Below, piece after piece: positions 20,803 to 31,623 of a DNA stretch of 64,000 nucleotides. The notes beneath the pieces are model-generated. The model did not search any database. It was not told the origin of the DNA and saw only the letters and a program-made list of their open reading frames with translations. Origin of the DNA: Desmodesmus armatus (lineage: Eukaryota > Chlorophyta > Chlorophyceae > Sphaeropleales > Scenedesmaceae). How positions within the stretch are numbered: position 1 is the first letter of the stretch; every line of letters starts with the position of its first letter. A program made the position numbers and the translations under genes. Location: assembly GCA_007449985.2 (NCBI GenBank), contig VIIQ02000127.1, forward strand, positions 1 to 64,000, given 5' to 3'.

Positions 20803-23800
20803 TCAGGTTGCCAGCTTGGCAAAGCGCTGGATGGCGTCCTGCCTGCACTTTTCAAACTCAGCTGCCCAGTTCTGCATGATCTTGTGTTCAGCGCCCAGCT
20901 GTGCAACCTGCTCAACACTCTGCTGCAGGTTCATGGCAGCAGATACTACATCCGCTGCGTCCTCTAGCTGCTGCTGCTGCGCTGCAACCAGCTGGTCATG
21001 TGTTTCCGCTGCTGCTGCCGCCTGTGCAGCTGCTTGCCGCTGCATGTGAGCAAAGTACGTCAGGACGCGACCACGCTCCAGCTGCTGCATCTGCACTTCC
21101 TCCAAGGTGCGAGCCTCCTAGCAGCAAAAGCATAGAAAGCACATCAGGCAGCATCAAGCAGCATGTCAGGTTGTACAACGGTGAACGGCAGTTGTGCAAC
21201 AGAAGCGTCAGCGCCGCACCACATATCCATCAGCTCCAGACATGCGCGGGCCACAACCTGCATTGCAACAATGTCGGTATGCTGCACAGTGACCACAAAC
21301 TGCACGGTATGGCCGCTGATGTCATGCTGAGCCCTGAGTTCAGGGTGTGAGCTTTCTCACCTCTGCGCAGGCGTCCCTGAACTGCTCCGCCAGCAGAGAA
21401 GGCACACCACCATCCTCCCCCTGTCTCCAAGGGAAGGAGCCCCTGAAAAGATCAAGGGTGATCTGCTCAGTCCACCTTGTTGGCAGCAGCTGCGAGGCAG
21501 GGCTGGAGGGAAGGTCTAGCTGCTGCCAGGCTGCCATGCTGTCCACAAGCTGCCGGATGCGTTTGCGCCTGCGTGTTGCCCTGTTCTGCTGGTTGCGGGT
21601 CCGTCTGCTGGCTGCCCCAAGCTGCTGCCGTTCCTGCAAGATACTGCCCAGCACAGCCACATCGCGCTCGATGTCTTTCTGTGCCTTGCGTAGGTGCTCG
21701 TCCCGCAGCGCTGCAAGCCCTTGCTGGTACTCACTGCTGTCACGCCCAGGCGGCGCATCCCAGTCCAGCTGAAACTGCAGCTTTGCCACGCGGCGCAGCA
21801 GCTTGTGCTCAAGCTTGCTGTCTGAGGCGCGCGCCTGCAGGGGCCGGCTCTCAGCCCCAGGTAGCGCCACTGCAAAGCTGCTGCGGTTGTTCCTGAGCGA
21901 TGTCAGGGCACGCAGCTGCTCCTGCGCTCGCACGTACTCCATCTGCATCACGCAGCATGGGCAGTCACAACACAGCTGTAGATGCGCTGTGGATGTGCAA
22001 CACTACTTGCAGTTCCGCGGCTGCGTTGTGAGCTTGAATAGCTATGTTCTGAGCTTCTCCAGCTCAGAAGCACTTGTGCAGCAGTTACTCACCACAAGCT
22101 TCTCCTGCTTTGGCATCGCACTGTCATCAACAGCAGTCTCAGCCATTGTGGCCACAGCTGCTGCCATCAGCGCCTTGCCCTGGATGTTCCTGGCAGCTGC
22201 AGAGCGCAACAACTGCTGCAGCTGACGGCGCGCCTCGTCTGCAAGCACACAAGTAAAACACCAACCCGCCAACTTAGCCAGTTGAGCCAGGTCAACCCAT
22301 CTGGCATCTCAGGAGGTGATTTGTGAAGAAATCAAGTGCCCGCACGTGCCACTCATACTGACTGCAACATGCCACTAAACACCACCACCAGCAGCTCCAG
22401 CGCCGGCAGCTGAATGGATGCAGGGGTAGCCATAAGGCGGCCAGTGAAGTCATGGAAACAAACGCATGCTGTGCAGGCATGGAGGAGGGGTGCTGACTGC
22501 ACCTACCCAGCTTTTTGCGGCAAGCCTTGTCCGCGCGGACCAGCGACGCCACAAACTCAAGCAGCTTGTCGTCTGCAATCTGCAGCAAGGCGTCGTCAAG
22601 GCCGGTCACATAACCCTGCTTGGTCATGTACCGTGTGAGCTTCATCACAGGGCGCAGCTGCGCCCATGCCTGCTCCATGTTCTCACCCACCCTGCGGCCG
22701 GCACCTGACAAGGCAGCGATGGGCACACCACCAGCTTCAACATGTGTACACCAATGCGTTGCTGCACTCGCAGGTGTCCACAGCAGATGCTACGTAAGCG
22801 GAAATATTACTTCCTTCTGGTGACGCTGCACATGCTGCACAGAGATGCTGCATGAGACACTCTGGGACGGAGAGGTTTGAGAAACAAATCAAGAAGACTG
22901 TTTTGGTACCTGGCTGGAACCCATTGTGCGCACGCTCACCAAGCTTGTAGAAGCCAGAGTTCTTGAGGTAGCAGTCCTCTCCATGGCCGCGTGCATGCCA
23001 CCAGGGCAGCTTGATGTCGAACGGAGGCACACCAGGCATGTGCAGGCGCCAGTGAGCCGAGAAGATGCACCCTGTGTCAAGGTACATCACTCCAAGGTCC
23101 ACCAGGCAAGCCAGGTAGGACGACCCCAGGTCGTAGTACAGGAGGCGCTCCGGGGCTGGCATTGCCATCATCAGGTCCAGCAGCGGCTGACCGTGAGCGC
23201 ACACTGCCCCCACCACGCCATGCTCGTCGCTGATGCCGCTGCTGACTGATGACTCCCTAGCACATGACATGTTGGGATGGCAGTTGTGCTCCACCTGTGC
23301 CTCAACCATCAGCTCATCATCACCTGCTGCCGCTGCGCTGTCGGGGCCAAGGGCTCCGCTGCAGGCAGCCCCGCTGCTGCTGCCGCTTCCTGCTGCACTG
23401 CCATCACTGCTGCCGTCATCTGGGCCGCTGCCACTGCTGCCAGGGTAGGCTGCGCTGAGCGGCAGCGGCCCTGCACTGTGCAGCTTCCACAGCTCCTGGT
23501 GCACAGGTCCAAAGAAGAGGGTGTCGCCCGACGTGTCAGACACCACGTTGGCCCTGCACTTGCCCGCAGAAGCTAGACGGTTTGCCTTGGCGTTGCCATC
23601 AAAGCAAGCCGCTGTCAGGAAGGGCTTCCCTGTGGGGCCTGTGGTGGGCATGTGCACAGCACCTACAACAGCATACACAAAGCAATATGGAGGCCATCGG
23701 CCCATTCACTCCGTCCGCACACATGCAAGTTGCATTCGTAGGCACTCGTGCAGGTTGCAGTTTCTGACGTCATCTTGGCGCTGAGCGCGCACCCTGTTTG

Positions 23801-25329
23801 AACATGCGCCACTGACAACAAACCCACCTGGCAGCAGCCCAGCCTGCTGTGCGGCTTGGATGGCTGCCTCGTCTGGCTGACCGTTGTCATCCTTGAGGAG
23901 GGCCCAGGCGGTGTGCTCATGCAGTGCGCAAGGCAACGCTGCACAAGGACAAGCCGGCGGGGCAGCAGAGAGTAAGCCGGAAAGAGGGCGACAAGGGGGG
24001 GGGGGTCGACTGTGCAGCTCGAACTGCCCCACTGTGAACAAGGCATGACAGAGGCCATGAAAGCGCTGCTGGGTGCGTTGTGTGTTACCTGTCTCCTGCG
24101 CATCAGGACCTAGGGGCACTGCTGCGCAAGCAGGGCAGCAAGCGGCTGGGCCCAGCTCCTGCTTGCCCAGGCGTGCTGTTACTGCTGTAATGCTGCGCCA
24201 GGCCTTGCTGATGCGCCGCCACACCTGCCACGCACTGCGCAGCTGCCTACAAGAAAAAACATGCAACTGCAGTTAGCACAAACACCAGCGCAGTAGCACT
24301 GCTTGCTATGGAAACATTCTGTTACCTGTCGTCAATGTTGCTGATGGATGCCACTGTCCTGGGCAGTGCAGGAGAGTAGTTGGGCACCCTGGCTGCAGCC
24401 TTGCTGAGGCACTCAGCATAAGCTGTGGCGCTGACGCCGTCGCAGTACAGGAGGGTGTACGAGTTCAGCAACTGCGTGCAGAACCACACCCCTGGCGTGA
24501 TCGGGCTGTTGCCAAAGAAGCCAGCATCTGACGGCTGCAGCTCCCAGGCCGTGTTGCAGCAGGAGCACGACACTGTTGGGACGGGCAGCCAAAAGCTCGC
24601 ACCCAGCACATGACAGGCGACAGCGCGCATGCTGCTTATTGTGATGTGAGGTGGCGGCCTTTGCTCCTGCTGCTGCTGCTCGCCCTGCCCTTGCTGCTGC
24701 TGCTCGCCCTGCCCTTGCTGCTGCAGCTGCTGCTGCTCGCCCTGCCGTTGCTGCTGCAGCTGCTGCTGCTCGCCCTGCCCTTGCTGCTGCTCCTGTTGTT
24801 GCTGCTCTGCAGCTGGGTCGTGCTGAGCAGCAGCCAGCAGCTGTGAGGACACCTGGCATGCCAGCTGCAGTGCTTCTGCATCTGGCATGACCGAGACGCA
24901 GCAGCTGTGTCTGATAACTGCAAGTGACATTGCCTGAGTGGCACAGTGCAGGGCACTGTCCACTCTGAGCTGCGAGATGGCACAGCCATCATAGGCCTCA
25001 TGCTGCTGGGCCATCTGCTGGTTCTTCTGCCTGTTGGCTCTCCAGTGCTCCTCCTCCACCTGCTTACGAGCAGCCCAGTCTGTACATTCTGAGTCTGGGA
25101 AGTCTGCTCTGCGTCTGCTGTGTCCCGCTGCGTCTTCATCCCACTGATCCCACTCATCGTCCCACCCATCTGATCTGTTACGCTGACCACGGGAGCTTGG
25201 AGGCAGCTGACCAGGGCGTTTGGCTCTACGCTTTCTTTGGTTTGCCAACTCCAACTGTTCTGCGTGCTCCTCAACGGTTGCAAAGTTTGCTGGATCAAGT
25301 GCACGTTTCTGTTTTCCCTGAAAACCCAT
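20803..25329 (-). CDS. KDZ-family DDE transposase, apparently intact
   Basis: Eight exons on the minus strand join exactly to 1088 residues: 25329-24326, 24246-24089, 23938-23828, 23662-22910, 22704-22507, 22238-22093, 21942-21361, 21117-20803 (TGA). KDZ (Kyakuja-Dileera-Zisupton) proteins are cut-and-paste DNA transposases. The N-terminal part is basic and acidic, then Gln-rich. A Cys cluster ('VPTVSCSCCNTAWELQPSD', plus 'CCPAC' in exon 2) matches the CxC-type zinc module that precedes KDZ cores. The core in exons 4-5 shows 'ACFDGNAKANRL', 'GVVGAVCAHGQ', 'YLDTGCIF' and 'PWWHARGHGEDC', then 'GERAHNGFQPG', giving the expected D, D and E. The C-terminal third is coiled-coil-like and Arg/Gln-rich, as in the family. 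There are no frameshifts or stops, so the copy may be recent or active. Terminal repeats were not identified. Confidence 0.88.
24660..24800 (-). repeat. Coding minisatellite in KDZ N-terminal region
   Basis: A CTG-rich repeat of about 21-30 bases is present in several copies and encodes Gly-Gln-Gly-Glu-Gln runs on the minus strand. All copies keep frame. Copy number is probably variable. Confidence 0.9.
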
Positions 25330-25737
25330 TATGCAGGGAGGGGGCTGTCACCTGATGGATCACAGCACCCATTCCTCAGTTTCCTTGGGGCAGTCATGTT
25401 CTACATCACATACCGTTGCCGTTTGATTACTAACCTTTGTTACCAACGATCAGTTTGCTGATCCAGCACTGTCAGCAACCAGGCAGGCATGTTGGATCAG
25501 TTCATGTTTGCACACACTTATTATCATTAAGCAAGCCCACCCCCTTCGCAACGTACGGTGTCTGCTGCAGTCACTGGCTGCAATGGTGCTGTGATCCAAC
25601 AGGCCCCATCAGGAAAGTGTAAAACTGACCATTCATGATGACTGCGTTATTTGATGGCTGCTGCTTGCGTGCTTGTCATTGTTGGCTGGCTGTGCAGGCT
25701 GGGAATGCCGGCGGCCAGCAGCCGACAAGATATATGC

Positions 25738-25946
25738 ACCACCCAAGGGGCTGCCCCAGGCCCCACCACATGCCCAATGCTGCTGCTCGACTTGATGAGC
25801 CACACAGCGCACCCAGGGCTCAATCAAATGGCCTTAAAGCGCTTCAAGGGCGTTCCCACATGTGGCCTGGTACTGTGCCGTATGCAGGGATAGTCGTATC
25901 CTCCCTATGGGCACCAGTAACCATGTGACTTAGCTGCAGCCTCTGC
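25738..25946 (-). repeat. Dispersed repeat, copy B (inverted)
   Basis: Reverse-complement partner of 13326-13535, about 12 kb away. Identity is highest across the segment reading AGTCACATGGTTACTGGTGC on the minus strand. Confidence 0.75.
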
Positions 25947-26173
25947 GATCTTACTACAATTCAGCAAGAGAAGTACATAGCAGCGTACAAGCTCCGATGT
26001 ATTGGTATGCACCCTGGTGCATTGGTATGCTGGCCAGTGTGTATGCAGGTTGGCTATCCAGTCAAGGCTGATCCAGAAAGCAAGTAACCATGACCAGCCA
26101 ACAACAGGAGCACAGTATCACTGAAGTACAATGTTACACTCCTGAGACGCTATGTACAAACACTTCATCATCA

Positions 26174-26310
26174 TTACACGTGTTTCCGGCCAGGTTCATT
26201 GCCCAAGCAGCAAGCTGCCAGCAGCAAATCGACCCTGGTGCAAGACAAGCAATACACCACCAGGCGACCAGTGACCTAGGACACTAGAAAGCCTGTGCCA
26301 GTTACGGCCA
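26174..26310 (+). repeat. Direct repeat right of KDZ element
   Basis: Partner of 20391-20528 in the same orientation. It shares TTCCGG, TGGTGCAA-ACAAGCAA and GCCAGTTACGGCCA in order. Confidence 0.65.
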
Positions 26311-27650
26311 CAACGCAGGCATACAAAGGGCATAAGAAGCAGCAGCGCTGAAACGGGCTGCTGCAGACCACCCCACACATGCTGCTCTGTGGTTTCAAAA
26401 CCAAACTACTGTAGAGGGATTCCCAAGGACCTGTGGTCAGCAAGTCGCATGAGTGCCCCAGGCAAGCACCAGGCGTAGCTGGGTGAGCAAACACAAAAAA
26501 AAAAAAAAACACTTCTCAGGGCAATTTGCCCATGATGCAGCAGCGGTTGCACTACCTGCTGGTAATGCTGCTGCTTTGCCATATGCGACTGAGACCATGC
26601 AAGCACATGCATGCAAACTCAACGGCATTGCTAGCTGGATGCAGAAGCTCATCCAAGGCAGCACCTAATTCGAGGCCGGAAAACCTGGCACAATGGCTGT
26701 GCACGTGATGCGGCTTGAGCACCAGAAAGCACCCAATCCAACACGTACCACAGCTGCTCAAACATCCCTCCTAGGAGCACCACACCACACCCAAACATAA
26801 CCGCATACACCACAAACACCACCACATAGAACCAACCCCAGCAGCAAGGGCAATGCTGGACAAGCAAAGGTCCCAGGGACTGCCACTCAGCATGGCATGA
26901 AGCAAGCACCCACCCCCCTGCCACAGCGCCCAACACCACGCTGGCAGCCTACTGCTGTGCATTGCATGCCCTGAAAGGTCCCTGTGCCACTGCACCTGCC
27001 CTCGCCCGTCAGCCCACAAACCAGCCATCTCTGCCCCTGCCCTGACTCTCAGCCCAAGTTCACTCTACAGCCACGGTTTCCAGCCACCAGCATGCCAACA
27101 ACAGCCTTGCAGCGCCCAGTTTAGGCAGCTGTTACGGTTCAATCAGGGGCACAAGGCACCATGCCAGATGTGGCCGCATGTCAAGTGACCCGCCGCTCGA
27201 TCCTGCACTGCGCTGCCATGGCTTCGTGGGCAACAGGTTGCTAGCCCAGCTGCTGAGCCCCTGCTTGCGCATCATCCTGTCCAGGCGGGTCCATCCTCAG
27301 CTTCTTGCGCAGCTGCTGCCACACTGGTGGGTCATGATTGGGGGGCTGCATTGTGGCACGGCGATACACACAGGCAGGCAGGCAGGCAGGCGCGCATGCA
27401 TCAGAGCACACAGAAAGACAGCAAAAAGCAGTGAACTTCGGAAAGCTCAGCACAGTGCAGCAGTTGCTTTTAAAGCGCAAGACAGCCAATGCCTGCAGGG
27501 TCAAGAATAGGAAACACACCGCCTTATGTATGTCAAGGCTTCAGGCACAAGATCGCATTTGCATCACAGCTTTGTAACTACGAGATTGTTCTCCTTGGCG
27601 ACAGCAGCCAACCCACGAGGTCAGACCAGCATAGCCACACCACAATGGCT

Positions 27651-28209
27651 CTACCCTGGCTGTATGCACCACAGAAGGGTCCTTCCCCTGCACTGCACCA
27701 CTGCATCCTCCTGGAAGCCAAGCATACGATAGCTGCCAGCACTCAGGAGTTGATTGTGTGACAAACAAGCCAATACACACAGCATGGGACTCACCTCACT
27801 CCGCAAGGTCTTTGTAGGGCCAAGGAAATCCCTGTAAGACAAGTAGGTCAGCTGCTGCAGCTGTGTCAGCTGCTGCAGCACGCCCAGAGGGTAAGGGTGG
27901 TTCAACCCCAGGGACTTCAGACCTGCGAGCTGAGACACCGCGTTAGCCAGGGCAACACCTAAGGTGTATGGGGACACCACCCAAGAAGGACAGGCTTGTC
28001 AGGCCACTCAGCCTCGGCAGGGAGGGGTCTGGCAGAGGTATGAACAGGTTTGGCAAGTCAAGGCGCTGCAGCCCGGGGCAGCAGTTGGCAAGCAGGGCGA
28101 TGACAAATGGTGCTGCAGGGGGGGGCAAGATCGAGGCAGAGCTAAAGAACAAGCTCCTGCAGGTGCGGCAGCCTGCCCTGGGGGAACATATTGACGCGAG
28201 TGACAGCAC
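27651..28209 (-). pseudogene. Leucine-rich-repeat remnant
   Basis: The minus strand reads LRR-like segments such as 'CCPGLQRLDLPNLFIPLPD' and 'LPRLSGLTSLSFLGG'. After a change of frame near 27975 it reads 'VSQLAGLKSLGLNHPYP' and 'LTQLQQLTYLSYRDF'. The order fits one LRR array broken by a frameshift. There is no F-box, start or end, so I treat it as a decayed relative of the gene at 45566-47037. A short unrecognised intron at the frame change is possible but has no good splice sites. Confidence 0.55.
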
Positions 28210-28321
28210 CAGTGCCAGATCGGCCTGCCTGGACTGTGGCTAGACTTGACTGAAGGCTGGATAAATAGCAAGCACTCGATGATTGTGCCTCATGTGTTGA
28301 GCATGCATGCAATTGTCTGCT
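28192..28321 (+). repeat. 130-bp direct repeat, left copy
   Basis: Identical to 28902-29031 except one G/A difference. The pair encloses 580 bases. It contains 'GGATAAATAGC', TATA-like on the plus strand. The near identity indicates a recent duplication or the ends of a small mobile unit; the ends are TG...CT, not the TG...CA usual for LTRs. Confidence 0.95.
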
Positions 28322-28901
28322 GATACACGCTGAAGGAAAAAAGAAAGAGAGCTCATGCTGCTAGAGTGTGACTGAGAGTGTACTGCTGACATATGGCATA
28401 CCGCTGTCCCTGTGCAAACAGACAGGGGTACGTTGCGCTGTGAATCTAACCCATTCCGATGATTGCTGACACACCTGGCTATCGCCCTCCTGTACAGCCG
28501 CTTTGCTTACTGAGCTACTTCACTAACCCTTTGCTCGCCTAGGGCTGCACCTACGCCCCTTCAAGGGCGATTCTGGTCTCGTGACAGTCGAAGCAGAAGA
28601 AGAAGAGAAATTACCGTTGGAGCGACAGTCCGACACCAGAAAGCGAGCATAAAGGGCATCGCATTCCACACCTGCATGCCCCAAGGCCTCGGACAACTCA
28701 ACATAAACCTCACCATAAACCTAGCCTGGTGACCAGGCACAACGCCAGCTCGGACCAAGACGAACAACATGCATTTGCATCAGTAACCATAAAGCTAGCA
28801 TGAGAGCAGCGATGCTGCAAACTGGGTCAACGCTGGATTGACCGCAGTACAGCACTGCACCACACATCCTATCGGCCGGCCAAGCAATCGGGTGCGTCAG
28901 C
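28322..28901. other. Segment between the 130-bp repeats
   Basis: 580 bases without a recognisable gene, tRNA or polyprotein. If the flanking repeats are terminal repeats, this would be the body of a miniature non-autonomous element. Confidence 0.4.
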
Positions 28902-29031
28902 TGACGCGAGTGACAGCACCAGTGCCAGATCGGCCTGCCTGGACTGTGGCTAGACTTGACTGAAGGCTGGATAAATAGCAAGCACTCGATGATTGTACCT
29001 CATGTGTTGAGCATGCATGCAATTGTCTGCT
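28902..29031 (+). repeat. 130-bp direct repeat, right copy
   Basis: Second copy of 28192-28321. It is followed at once by AAACCCTAAAACCC, one and a half units of an algal telomere-type repeat (CCCTAAAA). Confidence 0.95.
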
Positions 29032-29143
29032 AAACCCTAAAACCCATCCACCCCAAGCACCACAAAACACCTGCTGGAGACCTCCCTCAGGCATACTAAT
29101 TCAGAACAACGCACTGTGCTCCAACGGCCACATCCCAACTCTT

Positions 29144-29869
29144 CTATGACCTGCCTGCAGAGGGCCCCAACTTGGCCTCTGCTGAAACCGGGACGTGAAC
29201 ATTCTGCCCTCGCAGCCATGGATTGACATGCAGCATCACCACCGGCTGCTCAAACACCACAGCAAACAGGGACTCTGTGATCACACAGCGACTGACACGC
29301 GTGATCAGCTCACTGCTGCCAGCGGGCACACCACTGCCAACCGACAGACTGCGCAGGTAACCCTCAAACATCGCACCAACACCGTCACCACTGATGATGT
29401 GGGCACCAGCTGCAAAGCTGTACCCCTGCAGGTCTGAGTGATCTTGCATGGGCGAGCGCTCTGCAGCTACTACATGAAAACCAGTGAGGCGCCCATCAGG
29501 GCTGGGTGCAGCCAGCACGAGCTGCACAGACTCACGCTCACCGCCAGCCAGACGCCGCAACCCCAGGGCATCGCCCACATTGGCCCCTAGAGGGACTCTA
29601 TCCCCAAAGCCAACTTGCTGCCCAGGGGAACCCAAGGTAAAGACCCCTGCTGCAGACAACCCCAAGCCGACATCCACACCCTGCAACACACGCACAATGG
29701 CAGGGCATGCACCCTCTAAACCCAAGTCAGACGCCTCCAGCACGTAGGCCTCTAGGCCTAAATGGTGCCTGAAGCGACCCCCAACTGCTGCTGAGAAATC
29801 CCCCATAGCTCCTGCCCTGGCTGTGCAACACCTGCACGCAAACGCCAGCATAGTACAACACACAAACAA
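29144..29869 (-). CDS. Unrecognised 241-codon ORF downstream of the integrase element
   Basis: A long open frame on the same strand as the DNMT-integrase element, starting 140 bases after its last stop. The composition (Gly, Val, Leu, Ala rich, with segments such as 'GFHVVAAERSPMQDHSDLQG') is protein-like, but I recognise no family. A CAG acceptor (GCGTTTGCGTGCAG) lies just inside the frame, so it could be a terminal exon rather than an independent gene. It may belong to the mobile element or be chance. Confidence 0.3.
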   Translation of the reverse strand: MFVCCTMLAFACRCCTARAGAMGDFSAAVGGRFRHHLGLEAYVLEASDLGLEGACPAIVRVLQGVDVGLGLSAAGVFTLGSPGQQVGFGDRVPLGANVGDALGLRRLAGGERESVQLVLAAPSPDGRLTGFHVVAAERSPMQDHSDLQGYSFAAGAHIISGDGVGAMFEGYLRSLSVGSGVPAGSSELITRVSRCVITESLFAVVFEQPVVMLHVNPWLRGQNVHVPVSAEAKLGPSAGRS

Positions 29870-30008
29870 ACAAGCACACCACTGGTCAGCTCTTGACCAG
29901 CGCTCATGCCAGACAACCTATGCACGACAATACCTGAGAACCACCCAACCATCCAACCCTCCCAGCACAGCCTTCCCTGGTGTGCAGCAGCGGCCCTACG
30001 GCGGCATG

Positions 30009-30956
30009 CTACTGTGCCAGGGACGGCGGCGCAGGAATCTGCACTGCTGAGGGCAACTGGGTACCCGCCGGCATGAGCCACTTCGTGAGTGCCCGCCGGG
30101 TGGCTTCCTGGGTAACACCATCCTGATATACCACCAGGAAGTAGTAGGGCCTGAACTGCGCCCCACGGTAGTGCACCCTACCCCAGTAGCTGGCTGGCAG
30201 CCCCGTTGCTGGGTCGTGCTTGCTCTTGAGCAGCAACCTGCCATCCAACCCTGCTGCTGTGTCATCCCTGCGACGCATGGCTGCAGAAGGGAACAGCACT
30301 GGGCGCTGCGCTTCCCCCTGTATGAGCTGGCGCTGCTGCTCCCGTGCTGCTGCGTCTGTTGCGGTGTACCCCTCCTCAACACACTGAGGGCAGAGCCAGT
30401 CCCCGCTGGGTACTGCGTTGAGCGGCGGCTGCAAGCAAAAGGTGTGATACCCTGCGTTGCAGATGTCGCACAGCAGCAGATGGGACTCTGGCTCCTCCCG
30501 CCCACAGACCTCACAGACTATGTGATCCACATCCTCCACCAGGAGAGGATCAACCTCCCCGTCTAAGTGCGGCAGGTGGCAGGGCGCGCAGTGGTCGCTG
30601 TGGACCTCTGCTGTGCGGCCGCACTTGCCCTGCAACTGCAGCACCCCTGACGTCAGGACCTGCTTGACCCTAAGTATGCTGGGCTTTGCCTGCGGCTGCA
30701 ATGTGCTGTGTCGCTGCAACTGCTGCGTGTACACATAGTCCCTTGGCTGGAACCTGTACATGCGTGGCTGGTAGCCCTTGGACCTGACCACTGCGTAGCG
30801 GCGCTGGTCCCTGTGCTGCGCGATGCTGAGATTCTCGAGCGCCTCAGGGCAGAGGCGCTGTACGAGTTCCCGGCGCTGCAAAAGGTCTGTGGCTGCTGCT
30901 GCAGGGTCATCAAACTGCAGCGGCTGCTGCAAGCCGCTGCGTGCTGCTGGGGGCAC
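30009..30956 (-). CDS. Integrase C-terminal region with PHD finger and Tudor-like segment
   Basis: The frame continues the integrase after its TAA. It contains an SH3/GPY-like module (residues ~66-130, with '[12 protein letters not shown]' and 'HCAPCHLP'), then a complete C4HC3 PHD finger with Cys148, Cys151, Cys163, Cys166, His171, Cys174, Cys189 and Cys192 (core '[20 protein letters not shown]'). A segment near the end ('[20 protein letters not shown]', then YQDG) resembles Tudor/chromo-like barrels. PHD and Tudor folds usually read histone tails, so this end could direct integration to marked chromatin. The frame ends at TAG. The annotated methionine is only the first in the frame; the true product would start upstream. 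Confidence 0.8.
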   Translation of the reverse strand: MPPAARSGLQQPLQFDDPAAAATDLLQRRELVQRLCPEALENLSIAQHRDQRRYAVVRSKGYQPRMYRFQPRDYVYTQQLQRHSTLQPQAKPSILRVKQVLTSGVLQLQGKCGRTAEVHSDHCAPCHLPHLDGEVDPLLVEDVDHIVCEVCGREEPESHLLLCDICNAGYHTFCLQPPLNAVPSGDWLCPQCVEEGYTATDAAAREQQRQLIQGEAQRPVLFPSAAMRRRDDTAAGLDGRLLLKSKHDPATGLPASYWGRVHYRGAQFRPYYFLVVYQDGVTQEATRRALTKWLMPAGTQLPSAVQIPAPPSLAQ

Positions 30957-31055
30957 TACCGGCCGCCTGGCGAACAGCAGCTCGTAGGGTGTAAACCCTG
31001 TGCTGCTGTGCGGGCTGCACCTATACCCTAGGGTAAGCCAGGCGACGTCAGTGTC

Positions 31056-31623
31056 TTAGTTGTCTAGCTTGTGCCGCTGCAGACACATCTTGCGCAGGGC
31101 GCGCTTGACGATGTCCACAGCCTTCTCTGCCTGCCCATTGGCCTGAGGGTGGGCAGGCGAGGTGGTGCAGTGATCTATGAAGCTGTCCCCCAAGAGCTGT
31201 GCAAACTCCCCCTCAGTGAACTCCACCCCATTGTCGCTGACAACCTGCCCCGGTGCGGCAAACCTGGCCAACACATGGTGCAAGAAGGCATATGCCACTG
31301 TGCTGGGCTCCTTGTTGGGGATGGGGACAACCTCCAACCACTTGCTGAACGCCTCAATAGCTACGAGCACGTACCGAGAGCCGCGCTGGCTCTCTGGGAA
31401 CGGCCCAGCGAGGTCTACGTGCCAGCGGAAACCCATGCTGCTTATGGGATGGACTGCAGTTCAGCCCTGTTGCCCTTGCTGCTGAAGCTGGCCTGAACCC
31501 TACTGCAGTGCTGACAGCGGCCAACAACTGCTGCAGTGTCTGCAAGCATGCCATGCCACCAGTACTTGGTGGCAAGCAGTGCGGCAGTCCTGCGTACGCC
31601 AAAGTGCCCACACCGCTCGTGCT
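31056..31623 (-). pseudogene. Gypsy/Ginger-type integrase (H2C2 + DDE core), interrupted
   Basis: Directly after the stop of the methyltransferase frame the same frame reads an H2C2 zinc module ('HERCGHFGVRRTAALLATKY', then CQHC). A one-base shift near 31440 leads into the catalytic core in the frame 31436-31056. That core has Asp8 (WHVDLAGPF), Asp68 (VVSDNGVEF) and Glu104 (PQANGQAEKAV), counted from the methionine at 31436, giving the D-D-35-E spacing of retroviral-type integrases. A TAA follows 'RHKLDN', after which '[13 protein letters not shown]' continues the core in the same frame. It would insert element DNA into chromosomes. With a shift and two stops this copy is broken. Confidence 0.85.

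Larger units (their letters stand above)
25330..27650. other. Intergenic stretch with dispersed repeats
   Basis: It holds the repeat copies at 25738-25946 and 26174-26310, an A16 run near 26493 and a short (GGCA)n run near 27370-27390. No supported gene was found on either strand. Confidence 0.45.

Noticed and set aside
13105..25985. Shared 20-mer TCAGCAAGAGAAGTACATAG at 13103 and 25963
   Set aside because: The orientation does not fit the inverted repeat pair nearby. It may be a separate small repeat or chance, so not listed as an element end.
28192..29031. LTR retrotransposon with 130-bp LTRs
   Set aside because: The repeats do not end in CA, no target duplication is visible, and the interior has no primer-binding site or coding sequence that I can recognise. 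Kept only as a repeat pair.
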